Shown here: positions 48,796 through 60,576 of the stretch, piece by piece
Position numbering within the stretch: position 1 is the first letter of the stretch
Layout of the letters: each line of letters starts with the position of its first letter
DNA from: Vicugna pacos
Taxonomy: Eukaryota > Chordata > Mammalia > Artiodactyla > Camelidae
Direction of reading: 5' to 3'
DNA length: 64,000 bases
NCBI RefSeq assembly: GCF_048564905.1
Contig: NC_133012.1
Span: 15,161,646-15,225,645 of the forward strand
The notes under the pieces: generated by a model
The model's database searches: none
Told to the model about the DNA's origin: nothing
What the model saw: only the letters and a program-made list of their open reading frames with translations
Made by a program: the position numbers and the translations under genes

Positions 48796-48845
48796 GATGA
48801 ATGGATAAAGAAGATGTGATATATATATTTATACAATGGAATGTT
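48796..48845 (+). mobile_element. Tiny L1 ORF2 scrap
   Basis: 'cagatgaatggataaagaag' followed by atgtgatatatatatttatacaatggaat matches about 50 bp of L1 ORF2. It is squeezed exactly between the long L2 and the duplicated 74-bp unit. Confidence 0.8.
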
Positions 48846-48853
48846 CCTTGGCT

Positions 48854-48927
48854 GCCATTGCTTCTCACCAGCTTGCATCCTGATGTTATTAATGATGGGT
48901 AGATTTACACTTCAGCATGTTACAATA
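48854..48927 (+). repeat. Dispersed direct repeat, copy A
   Basis: 74-bp sequence starting 'gccattgcttctcaccagct' and ending 'ttcagcatgttacaata'. A copy with about 10 differences and one 1-base gap lies at 50167-50239 in the same orientation. I cannot assign it to a known family. Confidence 0.85.
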
Positions 48928-50166
48928 AAGTACCTTTTACTGGTTCTGTAAATACCTGCCTTTCTGTGTTTGTTTACTTGTTATTTATGCTAGAAAATAT
49001 TTCAGCTTCTAGAAAGCCACACACAGCTTTATTTGTTTTTTTTGCTAGGTACATCGCCCCCATTTAAAGGTCTCAGAACACAGAGATTCTTTAAATGTTA
49101 TCTTATTGACCCAAACACTAACAGTCTTCTGATTTTTATAACTCCCTTTTAAATTATCTATTTTTAAAATATGTAGCATATTCATCCATGGTTGCTAACA
49201 CTTTCAGTCACATGCAACCTGATTTTCGTGCACACAAATCCTATTGAAGCTTTGAGACATGGTTCCTCTTCTCTTCAGTTCCTTATAAAGTTTTCCTTGT
49301 TTCAGGAATCATTTTCTACTTTTTTCCTGTTCTAGTCGCCTGTAGAATAGAGCATGAATATTTCCTAGAATCTAATTAAATATGTGTCTCTGTAGTTTCC
49401 TCTTACAGATACCATGTCTATAGACTATTTTGGAGGGGGTGGGGTATTGTCCATGGATAGAACTGTTGTTTCCAAATCCAAAACCCCATTCACTTTAGCA
49501 GATACAGTTTGGTTTGTTGCTATTTCATGGCATTTATTGGGTGAATAAACTTTGTTATTTCAATACATGTTTACCTGTCTCTCTACACATACAAGTATTA
49601 GGCCTTTTATATAAATGTCTATGCATTATCTATGACATTCCATCATTTCTGAGAAGGGTTACAAGGAAACTTTATAAAGGGGAAAAAGTAATCCATTAAC
49701 ATTTTAAAAAGATGTTCAGAGAAACTCACAGCACTTGTTGGGGATGCATTCTGGCATCTCACAACTCTTATCCAGTCACTCAACTGTTTTTCTTCGCCCA
49801 CTAGTCATTCATGCCTTAGGCACAGGGAAAACCTAGTCGAACATTGCCCATGCCCTTAAGGGTCTAATTGCTTAGAGATATAGACAAATGTTTATATAGC
49901 TCATTTCAGAATAGCAAGATACGTGCCAAATTGAGACATCAATAAAAAGTTGGTCCATCATGGACCCATAAAATCTCTTCCAATCTCAGGTTTATTCCTC
50001 ATAATAAATTAACTATGACAAGAGAGTAGATTTCAGCTGTGCTGTTGGACCTACATTACCTGCTTCCTTCTAACTTTTCTTAGTCAAGTCACTAGTTTCC
50101 ATCATCTCATCATTGTTTTCCATTATGTGGTCCACACAGCACAGTTGACTGTCTTTAATCACAGTT
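48928..50166. other. Unassigned noncoding DNA
   Basis: Lies between the two copies of the direct repeat. No gene or confident interspersed element recognised. Confidence 0.5.
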
Positions 50167-50239
50167 GTCATTGCTTCTCACCAATTGCGTTCAGATGTTT
50201 TTAATGATGGATAAATTTACACTTCAGCATGTTGCAATA
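50167..50239 (+). repeat. Dispersed direct repeat, copy B
   Basis: Begins 'gtcattgcttctcaccaatt' and ends 'ttcagcatgttgcaata'; roughly 86 percent identical by eye to copy A at 48854-48927. The similarity ends abruptly on both sides. Confidence 0.85.
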
Positions 50240-51599
50240 CAAACTATTGATCATGTCATAAATTACTTAGAAGACACACAAGAATGAGAACTTGTCTTTG
50301 ATGGGGATGAAGTTGTTTGTACTAAACTGACTCCTCCCCCTCCCCATCGTCATATTACTTCCAGGGAATAAACCATCACTTTCAATAGCATTGTTGCAAC
50401 AAGAGACGTTAAGTATCCTATTAACGTTGAAGGATGGATAGTTGAATATTTTCAGTTACTTATCTGTTACTTGGTAAGCTTAGGTTGCCCCACAGGATCT
50501 GGTGTCCCAAAGAAGACTTGGATTTCCCTGACCCTTCGGGTCTAGGACAGGTTGAGTCTCTGAATTTATGACTTTCTGGGGTTAGAACAATAGAGGTTCC
50601 TTAAAAGGTTAACACTCCTCCCTTTTTTATTGCCTTCCCCTACCCCAGTTTCAATTTCTCATCTTTCAGTTTTGTTTTCTCTCTGTGCTCTCTCAACCTC
50701 CCTGCAAGAAGTTTCTCTGTGAGAGGCAGATGTTTGAACAAAGTAATGGTGGTCTACCCAACAAGTTGTCAGTCTGACTTAGAGCTCTGTTAGACTGCTG
50801 TGATGGAAGACACTAGTCAATACCATTCTGTGCTTCAGTGGTTTCCTAATTGACCAGGCAATAACTCAACCTGTAATCACCTGATTTCATCATTGCTCGA
50901 AAACATTCCTTGAAAGCAGTACTCAAGTGAATTTTTTTTAATTGCAAAACAGCTTGTGGGGTCTGGTACTATGCATATAAAATGTACTTGTCTTAAGTTA
51001 CCAAGTTTCTCCAAATGAATTTCTTTGTTTCATGAGTTTCTGATTAATAATAGATGAAGAAGTTAGAATCTTAAGTATAAAATTTTGTCATATGAAGAAC
51101 ACTGACATTTTTATGTCAGCCCAAATTAATTTTAGATTCAGGGACCAGAATGTATGAAGAATATCACTGATGTGTTTTGAGAATGGAATAGCATATACAG
51201 TGGTAATATCAATTTAGATATGTCCCAAAAAATTGTAACTGAAGAGCAGTCTACCAGCTCTTCTGAGATTTATTTTATTGCAGAAGCTTTAAATTTTCCT
51301 TTTCTTTTGTGATTTAACATTTAAGCAATTATAATAATCATATTCCTTAAGGGAACTGTGGAAAACAGAGTAAAATACAATGAAGGCTAAGAGAGTAATG
51401 TTGTTATTTAGTTCTAAGAACCAATGTTGGTCTTTTGGAAGAAGAGTAATATTCTTGGCTAAAACTTGGGATCTTATTAATAAGGAAGATAGGGAAAATA
51501 AATGATAATAGACAACTTGGAGTCTCTTTTACAGTGGACAAAGAAGTAAAAAGATATTCGTAATTCAGTGTGATGACAATTAAAATAACTACAATCACT
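50240..51599. other. Unassigned noncoding DNA
   Basis: No gene or repeat recognised. Confidence 0.5.
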
Positions 51600-51690
51600 A
51601 TTTTAATGGCTTACCATCCACCAGGCACTGGGCTGGATAATCTACAGACATTAGATCATTTGACCCTCGAAACAATGCATGAGGTGACGT
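51600..51690 (-). mobile_element. MIR SINE fragment
   Basis: Reversed MIR 3' part: 'ccaccaggcactgggctgga' (51618), 'catttgaccctcgaaacaat' (51657) and 'gcatgaggtgacgtac'. Cut off by the MLT1 that starts at 51692. Confidence 0.8.
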
Positions 51691-51691
51691 A

Positions 51692-51900
51692 CTAGTCTCC
51701 TAGGCCTACCATAACAAAGTTCCACGGACGAGGTGGCTTAAAACAACAGAAATGTATTTTCTTACAGATCTGAAGGCTAGAAGTCCAAAATCAAGTTGTT
51801 AGCAGGGCCCCACTCCCTTTGAAACCTAAAGAAGATAATCCTTTTCTGCCTATTCCAAGTTTCTGCTGGTGACCATCAATCCTTGTCATTCCTTTAATTC
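51692..51900 (-). mobile_element. MLT1-type MaLR LTR fragment, fossil
   Basis: Reversed LTR 3' half: 'agtctcctaggcctaccata' (51692), 'gaggtggcttaaaacaacag' (51730), 'gctagaagtccaaaatcaag' (51776) and 'tttctgctggtgaccatcaa' (51861). Only the 3' half is present, because the L1M next door replaces the rest. Broken and old. Confidence 0.88.
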
Positions 51901-51904
51901 CTCA

Positions 51905-52380
51905 CCCAAGAATATAAAGATGGAAAATAAGTGTATGAAAAGATGCTCCACATTATATGTCATTAAAGAACTCTACATTAAAACAAAGAGATACCACTAC
52001 ACACTATTAGAGTGGCCAAAATCCAGAACACGGACAAAACCAAATGTTGGTAAGGATGTAGAGCAACAAGAACTCTCATTCACTGCTGGTGGGAATGCAA
52101 GATGGCACAGACACTTTGGAAGACTGTTTGGTGGTTTCTTACAAAACTAAACATACTTTGATCATTTAATCTAACAATCACACTTCTTGGTATTTTCCCA
52201 AAGGAGTTAAACACTTATATCCACACAGAAATCTGCACAAGATTATTTATAGCAGCTTTATTTATAATTATCAAAACTTGGAAACAACCAAGATGTCCTT
52301 CAGTAGGGAAGGGATAAATAGACTGTGATTCATCCAGACAATGGAATATTATTCAGCACAAAAGAAATAAAAAGACATGG
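51905..52380 (+). mobile_element. L1M LINE, ORF2 C-terminal fragment
   Basis: 'tatgaaaagatgctccacat' (51934), 'agagataccactacacacta' (51987), 'attcactgctggtgggaatg' (52078), 'ttggaaacaaccaagatgtc' (52279) and 'caatggaatattattcagca' (52340) are ordered L1 ORF2 landmarks. Truncated at both ends. Confidence 0.88.
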
Positions 52381-53059
52381 TGGGGCTGGTGTCCCCCAAC
52401 CCCAGTATCATTCTAGGGGAGGAGTGGGAACCACTGCTCTCGAGGGTCTGGAATAAAACCAAACCAAGACTTAATACTTAACTTAATTACAGTTTCAGCT
52501 CTCCCAGAAATGGAATCTTAAACCACTCAATCAGGAGTTCAAATGCACATGAGATAAATATTTCTAAAAGAAATCTTGGAGGCCAAAGCCACAGAATTGG
52601 TGGGCATGGATCAAGCACTAAAAAGCTGTGTGGGTGCTCGTCACCTAACTCTAAAACTCCTGTGATATGGTAAGTTGGTCATAGAACAAGTTAGGTTGAC
52701 AGTAGATCACCACCAACCTCAAGAAAATTGCCACGCAATGAGATATGCTGTAAAACGCCACACAATTTCAAACCCATCAGCACAGCTCTCTTAGGTATTA
52801 ATTTGGCTCCAAGAGACCCAAGGCTTAGCTATGAAATGAGATTCAGTCCCAAAGAGTTGAATGCACTACCTTCTGGTATACCTACTATTTTATGTCTAAG
52901 AACTATGGTCCCAGAAGCTGTAAATATCTATGAAAATGCCAAAATCTTATGAAGACAATGTAGAATTACACTGGTTATTATGGGGAATTTCCAAACAGGC
53001 ACAATCATTCACTTAAGAACTGCACTTGGAAAGGAGGGTCCCCAAATCAAACAGACAGA
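52381..53059. other. Unassigned sequence upstream of the gag fossil
   Basis: No confident family. It could be leader or LTR-derived sequence of the neighbouring retroviral fossil. The bit at 52415-52440 resembles the end of a hAT-type element. A 74-codon frame at 52728-52952 has no recognisable domain. Confidence 0.4.
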
Positions 53060-54235
53060 ATAGGGTACCTATTCTACACGGCGGGCGGGAGTTTCCAACA
53101 AGCTTCAGGATTCCAAAATGCCTTCATTGAAAGATTTGTTGCAAAAGGCTAATGAAAAATTAAAGACACAAAAGGTCCCTAAAACAAAAGACAATAAAAC
53201 TGGAGTGACTCTTATGGCTCCACTCCTTCCCGTTACTTGAGTACTCATTCATGTGCTACTAATTCTCTACCTGAATTGCCTTTCTACTCTGAAGATTATT
53301 AAACAGTTACCTTCTAAAGTAAGGACCCCTCCCGAAGCCACAGGTGATCCTCTTTTCATTCCTTGATCAAAGACCAAACCAAGGGCCATAGTTAAGAAAT
53401 TTTCCAAGCCCAGAGAAGGATCCCCAAAAGTTTTCTGAAGAATTTAGAGTCCTTATCGAGGCCTATGACTCTGGGTGCCAGCTCTTTATCAGCTTGCACA
53501 CATGCTGGTCGGAAGTGGGGAAGCCCAAAGAGGGATGCAGAGAGTAGAAGGGCATAACCCTACGAAGGTATTTGAGATCCTAGTCTTCAACACAGTCCCC
53601 CTACAGACCAGCAAAAGCACAAAAATACCAGTAACTGATATTTCAAAAGCCATTCCCAGAGTCTTCCCTGTCCACGCTGGTTGGTCTATTATTCAAACCT
53701 GCACACAAAAGAAAGATAAATCTGCAGCCGACTTTAAAGCTGGTCTGGAGGCTCTCTTCCCATGGCATTCTGGGTTTCGTATGATAAACGATGTCACCCA
53801 ACCTACTCTAGCTGCCCTATTTATAAATGGATTATCTGTTGAGGTTCGTGGAGTGATTAAAGGGCAGAAAATAGGATGGGAAGCCATCAGTTTGACTGAA
53901 CTCACAACCATACCTGAGCACTTGGGAAGAACCTTGGAACAAGATCATAAACCAAAGTGCACCAAGTTATTAGCCTAAAAGCTGAAACAGCTTCAAGGCC
54001 AGAATGAACCTCCTCAACTGCACTCTTCTAAGGGTCCATCATAAAAATGCTGGCCTAGGGGTCAGTGCCTTATTTGTAATCAGCTGGGACACTGGAAAAA
54101 AAAGACTGTCCTCAAAGGTTTTATGCCAATCCCTCAAAATCAACTCAAATACTCTCAAACCTACCCTCAAAGGAGGCCCTCCATACAGGCTCCTCCCAGA
54201 GATGATGGGACTCCAAGGGATTGTTCAGTAAACCA
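53060..54235 (+). mobile_element. Endogenous retrovirus fossil, gag segment (class I, gamma-like)
   Basis: The translated plus strand shows ordered gag traits: a matrix/linker-like stretch, then capsid with 'ALYQLAHMLVGSGEAQRGMQ' (about 53480-53540), a 'WSIIQTCTQKKDKSAADFKA' major-homology-like segment (about 53686), 'ALFINGLSVEVRGVIKG' (about 53815), and a worn nucleocapsid zinc-knuckle area near 54060-54110 (SWDTGKK where an LGHWKK-type sequence is usual). The element is broken with several to many breaks and no complete gene. No LTR pair was identified. Probably tens of millions of years old, by divergence impression only. Confidence 0.82.
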
Positions 54236-54269
54236 GTTTATTCCCTTAAACAGCCAAGAGGAAACTAAA

Positions 54270-54730
54270 ATGAAAATGATGGATTAAAAGTGAACACAGA
54301 TTATTAGCTACTCCTTTCATCATAACTGGATTGGGTCATGTGATTTGATTTGGCCTAAGGGAAATTAGTAAATGTGACACAAATTAGAGGCATAATGAGC
54401 ATTTGTACTTTGGGACTTGTCTTCTTTGAACTCTGTCCTGAGACCACCCTGATGTTAAGGAATCAGTCTTACCTCAAGAAGGAAAAGAGGAACCACGTGG
54501 AGGATAGAAGCGATCCCTTTAGCTCACTGTCAGCACCAACAGCCAGACGTGGGCATGAGTCCCTCTTGAGCCATGCAGGATGTCCAGCCATACTCTGATT
54601 GCAACCACAGGGATGTGCCCCAGCCAGACTAATATCCAGCCAACTCATATATTGATAATAAATAACAGAACATTCTTTGCTGCAGCCACTCAGTTTGAGA
54701 TGGCTCATTAGGCGGCAACAGCTAGCAGAA
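54270..54730 (+). mobile_element. MaLR/ERVL-like LTR, fossil
   Basis: 'catgtgatttgatttggcct' (54338) corresponds to the 'gacctgatttggctaatggg' type LTR block. 'tgataataaataacagaaca' (54652) carries a polyadenylation signal, and 'tgcagccactcagtttgaga' (54680), followed by 'ggcggcaacagctagcag', is the usual LTR end. Same general class as the LTR at 15640-16095. It directly follows the gag fossil but belongs to another group, so it is probably an independent insertion. Confidence 0.6.
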
Positions 54731-55244
54731 GCATCATCTCTTCCTCTCCGTGTCGATGGCCCTACCTGAGGCTCACCAAGTCTTTTGTGGGTTTTAGAAG
54801 TAGCAAGATAACCAATCTCCCTAACTCTTATATCTCCTCTTCCAATTTTTCCAAAACCATTATCCTTACTACATTCACATATAATCATATTCTTCCTATA
54901 CTTAGAAACTTTCAATAAGCACATCGCTATGAATAACTGCCAAACTCTTTAACATCTGTAATGCCCTTTATACTTTCTACCCAACTTACTTCTCACCACA
55001 TCCACCTTCCTGTACTCCTAGAGGATTTTGCACATGGTTTTACTGCAGCTCTTATCATCTATTTACATACTATCTCTGTATGTAAGCATTTGTTCCACCA
55101 TCCATAGTAACTATAGGTGACCACAGTACCTAAAACGCAAGATGTTAAATTACCTCTTATTGAAAGCATACTGTACAATGATCAGAAAACTTGGTTTTAT
55201 TTTCTTTTATTTGAATTTCAGTCTTAAAAACAAGGCAGCTTTAA

Positions 55245-55325
55245 GTCCATTTTACTGATAAGGAAACAGATTAATAAAATTTATGAGCCCTGCTCAGGCT
55301 ACTAGGTCCTTTACTAAAAGTGTTG
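55245..55325 (-). mobile_element. MIR SINE scrap
   Basis: 'ccattttactgataaggaaa' (55248), then 'cagattaataaaatttatga' and a 'ctgctcaggctactag' block, resembles the reversed MIR core. Weak. Confidence 0.45.
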
Positions 55326-55849
55326 TTATCTGTTACCTGATTCCTTGCAGAGCATGCTTTGCCCTAATTAACTACTCTGTATCTACAAAAACAGTATGTA
55401 TTTGCATATTTTGAAAAAGAAAATTTAAATAGAAAAAATTAAATACTCTATCAAAATCAAGCTGCCAGTGCTTTATAATTCTATGTAATATTTATTTGAT
55501 TCCATGCTATAAATCTACAGTGAATCCCTTTCCTTCAGCTGAATGTACAGTTGCATGGTAATAAAATCTTTAATTACTGTTTCTCATTATGGTCAGCCTT
55601 TAAATAGCCCAACCTCCTTTTCCAGTATCTTCAGAGAAAGCTTATCATTCCAGTAGGGTCAGCTTAGCAAAATCAACATATTTAATCTTCCTGTGTAATA
55701 GTTGGCTGAAAGCCAATGGAATCAAAAGGGCAGGTGTGAGCAAGGGAGAAAACAGGCAAGTGTAGACGAGCACAAGGGTACAACAGCCCTTTTATAGATG
55801 CAGCAGAAAATGTGCTCTATTCTGTAGGAAATGAACAACTCTGATGGGC

Positions 55850-56080
55850 TGAATAAGTCACTGATTGCTTCTCCCACTTACTTGATTGTGACCTTGGCTC
55901 TTTTACTTCATTTCTCTAAGTCTTGATTAACTTGTCTGGAAAATAAAACTAATTATGCCTGACAAGTTTTGGTAGGGGGCAGTGATTAGCTGAAATAGTA
56001 CACATAGAGCACATTGCACAATGTCTGGCATATAGCAAGTGAGCAATAAATTGTAATAATTATAATTGTTGTCATGTCTG
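55850..56080 (+). mobile_element. MIR SINE, nearly full length
   Basis: 'cttgattgtgaccttggctc' (55881), 'ttacttcatttctctaagtc' (55903), 'ttgtctggaaaataaaacta' (55932), 'acaatgtctggcatatagca' (56018) and 'agtgagcaataaattgtaat' (56038) give the whole MIR order. Confidence 0.85.
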
Positions 56081-57279
56081 ATAGTAAGATTTTTCAGGTT
56101 AAATAGAGTAAGTGTTCATGATCAGTACTAGAGTGTTGAAATAACACTCCCAAATCAAAGCTATTTTGTTAACTCTGATAATGTTTTATTTAGAATGTTA
56201 GTGTTACCCTAAGTCAAGACTGGGAGGAAGATATTAGCCAGAATGTATAAAATACGTATGGCTAACCCAATCACATGACAAGGTGAATGAGATACCATGA
56301 TTGATTTGAACAATATCAGTTCACATCCTTAAGAGGCTTGACCATTCAGATATCACTGAAAAAACTAGGATTCCGTGAGCACTGGGGAAGTAGCTGTTAG
56401 GTAGTCAACCAATGGTGCCTACCACGATTGTCTCTACATCCTTTCTCTACTCCCTCATCTCTCTTTCGCTCTTCAATCCACTCCAATATAGTATCTGTCC
56501 CTCTTGTTCTTGAAGTCACCTCCTAAAGTGACCATAGACTCCCATGTTCCTAGATGTAATCCATACTTTTGAGCTCTCCTCTTATTTGACAGCTTAGTAA
56601 CATGCAACACAGTCAGTTGCTTCTTCCCTCTGGAAAAGCTCTTTTCTTGGTCTGTGTGATACAATACTGATTTTCTTACCTAGCATCTCCCTCCCTCTCT
56701 CTAGATGATCTTTTCCTTTTCAAGAAAGGAAATTCAAATTCATTAACATCCAGCTTCAAGTTTCGCTATCAATAATGAATGAAAAATCTCTAATCCAATG
56801 AAATCTAGTGTGTATCAATAAGCATGTAATAATAAAATCCCTGTATGCCTGTATAGACCTCTGTCTTGTTCTTGATTTTAATGTATTAGACTGCATCAAT
56901 TAATCTATGTCAATTATTTTAAGGGAAATAATATTGGTAACATCGTGTCTTTAACTTCTCAAATAGGAAATCCCCATTAGTGTAATAAATAATGTATTTG
57001 GCAGGAAACTGGGAGGCACCTTAATCAAAAAACTTCCTGGCTGACAATCACACAAAACTGAGACCATAAAGCATATCTTAAATGTTTCAGCACTTGGATT
57101 TTCCTAAATACTTCTTTTAAGTTCCTTCTGAACAACTTGCACAAAGATCAAAACATACTGATTTCATCATTGCTGGCCAAAATCATAAAAGAAACTTATG
57201 AAAGCATATGGTACATTAACCAACTTATGAATAACAAAATGTTTCATGACTTTATTGAAAAGAGTCAATAAGATAAAAG

Positions 57280-57350
57280 ATTTTCCTCATTTATAAAATG
57301 GAGAGATTGAACTAGATGAAAGCTATCTTCAAGCTCTAAAAATTCTAATG
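57280..57350 (+). mobile_element. MIR-related SINE fragment
   Basis: 'ttcctcatttataaaatgga' (57283), 'gagattgaactagatgaaag' (57303) and 'tcaagctctaaaaattctaa' (57330) match the 3' part of a MIR subfamily. Confidence 0.65.
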
Positions 57351-57999
57351 TTTTTGTTCTCAGGTTAAATAAATGGAACATACAGTACTATATAGTACAT
57401 ATTTTCCTCTTCTTACAAGTTTCACCATTTCTGTAGTTTTACCTTATATTTATTAATGTGTAGTGTATTGAGCTGATTGATATACCAGAAGATGTTGGTT
57501 TCAGCCATGCCTCTCTGAGAAGTGAAAATACAAAAGGAGAACATTGTCACCGCTTAGCTTGAACAAACAGCTCATTTGGAGGACTTTCTGCCACCCTATC
57601 ACGCTCTCCTTTTATGCCCCTCCTCTCTGTTCCAATCCTACTAAACACACACTAACACACATCCCATCAGGATATCCATTATGGATAAAACCATTTCTGA
57701 TCTGTTGAGGGCAACAGAAAGCATCCTCAGGAAACACAGCATAGAGACCACCCTTCCTAGAATCCATTTCAAGTATCTCCCCTGACATCTCAGCTAGAAA
57801 CGCTGCCCTGTGAAGGTATTTCATTCTGATCCTGGTTCGTAGCCCTTCAGAATGTTGCTGAAAGGGAATAGCGCTAAAGTCAGATCAAATCAAAAATGCC
57901 CCTAAGCAAGTGAGAGATTCCAGGAATGCCTGTGGCTGTCCAAGCTGTACCCTACCACTTGAACCAACAGACCATCTTGTTTGAGAGATATCAATGGTG

Positions 58000-58035
58000 G
58001 GGGGGGGACAAAAACAAAAAACAAACAAACAAACC
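58000..58035. repeat. Poly(G) run followed by (AAAC)n
   Basis: Nine or more G in a row at about 58000, then imperfect AAAC/AAAAAC units to 58035. Confidence 0.85.
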
Positions 58036-58199
58036 AAAGAGCCATGTGTAATTTATGGGAAGTCCCAGTAGGTAAATCACAACACTGCCCTCTGTGGAAC
58101 TGGAGCAAGGTCACACAATTTGCAACAGAAAATATGTATCTTTTGAAATGCAACCCTTGACATGGTACAAATTGAAAGCCTGATTATGGGACACCAAGT

Positions 58200-59110
58200 G
58201 ACCATATGGATTCATGAGCTGAATCCTCCTCCACCCATCAACTCAGATAGCCCAGACTCCTGTCACCCACCACGGCTGCACCAGCACCTCTTCCTCAACA
58301 TAATCCCATCGCCCAGAAGGGGGATTTCTGAGGACTAGCTGATGAAGGAAAGGATGAAAATTCCCAAGCTTGGTTTACAGACGGGTCAGCTCAGTATGCG
58401 GATACAAGCCACTGTAACCTAACTCAGCGGAAATCCTCCCGGTTAGCAGGGTTTGGGACAATGCATCTGGTTTTCTACTTCATGTGATAAAAGAAGTGGC
58501 CTGAGATTAGAACATATAAACCAGATGTAGTCTGGTTAGCTGATCAAGATCCTAGAAGAAAAAAGATTGGAAGATCAGAGACAAAGAGGTCTGACCTAAA
58601 GGAATATAGTATATGGATAAATGGGAGAGGATATGAAGTGTCAAAATCTTTGTATTAAAAGTTAACATCAATCCAAGAGCTCCCGCCATGGAAGTGGCAC
58701 TAAACAACCAAGTCGATAGAATGACTCAGTCAGTTGATGACAGCAGCTGTCATTTATCAGTCCAATGCTGGGACAATGGATATATTTTAAAGTGGCAATG
58801 GTGACAGAGATAGAGGTTAGGCATCAGCCCAGCAGCATGGGCTCCCACTTCCTATAGTGAACTCAGCTACTGCCACCTCTGACTGTCCCACCTGCCAGCA
58901 ACGAGCAAGACCAAGGCTGAGCCCGTATCATGACACCATTCCTTAAGGAGACTATCTGCCCACTTGATGGCAATTTGTCTACACTAGGCCCCTTCTACCC
59001 TTAAAAGACCTGTGACTGACTCAGATAGGGGATAGACATTTTCGGTATGGATTGCGTTTCCTGCCCAGAGTCTCAGCCAGTATCACTACCCACGAGTAGT
59101 TTGCTCCACC
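58200..59110 (+). mobile_element. Endogenous retrovirus fossil, RNase H to integrase segment
   Basis: Near 58375 the translated plus strand gives FTDGSAQYAD-like residues, the RNase H signature TDGS. Further on, around 58690-58730, MEVALNNQVDRMTQSVDD is the linker typical of class I pol between RNase H and integrase. At 58870-58925 a DCPTCQQ-like stretch resembles the CxxC half of the integrase HHCC zinc motif. Broken with many breaks and no complete domain. May belong to the same ancient provirus as the gag fossil 4 kb upstream, but the intervening reverse transcriptase was not seen. Confidence 0.75.
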
Positions 59111-59864
59111 TGCACAGGATCCCACACACAGCAGAGCAGGCATGAGAGTAGGTCCACGACAAGGGGATACACCAGTCACATCACATTCATGCAAATGGGG
59201 ATTTGAACAACAATGGGTAGGCTGTTATGAACATGGAGATTTGTTGTCTACATGCCTCTGCAAGGAAGGAATTACGGCTCCCACGACCCTGGTGTTGTCG
59301 GCCCCTTCGGAAATTGTCTCTGCCACAGAAAGCTCTTCTTCTTGTGGTGACCCACACCCAGCAACTGATCCAAGCATGAGAAACATTTTCAGCCAACTCA
59401 TCCCAGTGAGGTAGGGCCATTTTAGCTTCAGAACTCAACCAGAATGGCCAAGTCTGCTGTTACGTCTGCATCACTGCTCAACTTCTCCTGCCCAATTTTA
59501 TTTCCTTGACTTTTTTCCACATTTGTTTTTTGCAAGAGCAATGCACCTAATGAATGTCCTATTCTCTAAACTCAATCTCAGAGTCTAAGAGAACCAATCT
59601 GGATTATATTTTCTGAATGAATCTCAGGGCACAGAGTGAGCCATGGAATGTCCCAGAGCATATTAATATCTCAAGACACTTTTATGAATCTATAAAATGC
59701 CCTGTCATGGGTATATATTTTAAAATTTCTCTTATACTTGGAGCCTTATGATAACTGGAGTAGCTTATAAATAAATTCTCAAATCTCTTTAGCTGATACA
59801 CATAAAAATGTGCATAACATCTATTTGAAAATTCTAAAAATTTCACAGGCAAAAATAATCTGAA
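59111..59864. other. Unassigned; possible retroviral continuation on the left
   Basis: A 90-codon frame at 59142-59414 follows the integrase-like fossil but resembles nothing I can name. From 59450 on, AT-rich unique DNA. Confidence 0.4.
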
Positions 59865-60576
59865 AATGGACCATAGACCTAAATGTAAGAGTTAAAACTA
59901 TAAAAAAAGGAGAACACATAGCCGAATTTCTTAGTAACTTTGGGTTGCAAAGATTTCTTAGCTACAAAACAAATAGCATGAACAAAAAAAAAAATTCATA
60001 AATCAGACTTCATCAAAATTTAAAACTTTTGCTCATCCTGTTAATAAAAGAAAAGATAAGTCACAGACTGAAACAAAATATTTTCAAAATATATATTCAA
60101 AAAATATATATTTGAACATACATTCAAAAAGGACTTACACCTAGAATATATAAAGAATTCTAACAACTTAATAACAATATGTGAATAACCCAATAAATAT
60201 GGGCAAAACATCTGAACTAACGATTTATTAAAGATGAACAGATGACAAATAAGCTCAACATCATTAGTCACTATGGAATTTAATTAATTAAATAAAATGT
60301 ATTTAGATGCAAATTGTATGCAAATTAAAACTACAAAAGGTATCAATAGAATTTCCAAAACTAGAAAGATTATTCATACCAAGTGTTGATGAACACGTAG
60401 AACAACTGGAACTCATATCTGATGCTCTTTTGAATGTAATATGGTACAACCACTTTGGAATGCCAGTTGGCTGTTTATTACGTATACAAATCAACAATTC
60501 CCCACTAAGTATTTATCCCAGAAAATGAAAAATATATGTTCATAGCAGTTTTATTCATAATAGCCCTGGAATCAAC

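Larger units (their letters stand above)
54731..58199. other. Mostly unique noncoding DNA with MIR pieces
   Basis: Contains MIR fragments listed separately and a G-run with an (AAAC)n tract (58000-58035). A 151-codon minus frame at 54469-54924 runs across the fossil LTR and is not a gene. I looked for retroviral reverse transcriptase between the gag and RNase H fossils and saw none. Positions 55480-55720 are repeat-free and motif-rich. Confidence 0.5.

Noticed and set aside
54469-54924. 151-codon minus-strand frame
   Set aside because: It runs antisense across the end of a fossil LTR into unique DNA and contains no domain; chance openness.
59142-59414. Possible retroviral envelope start after the integrase fossil
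   Set aside because: No envelope hallmark such as a furin site, CWLC-type motif or fusion peptide could be recognised, so it is left unassigned.
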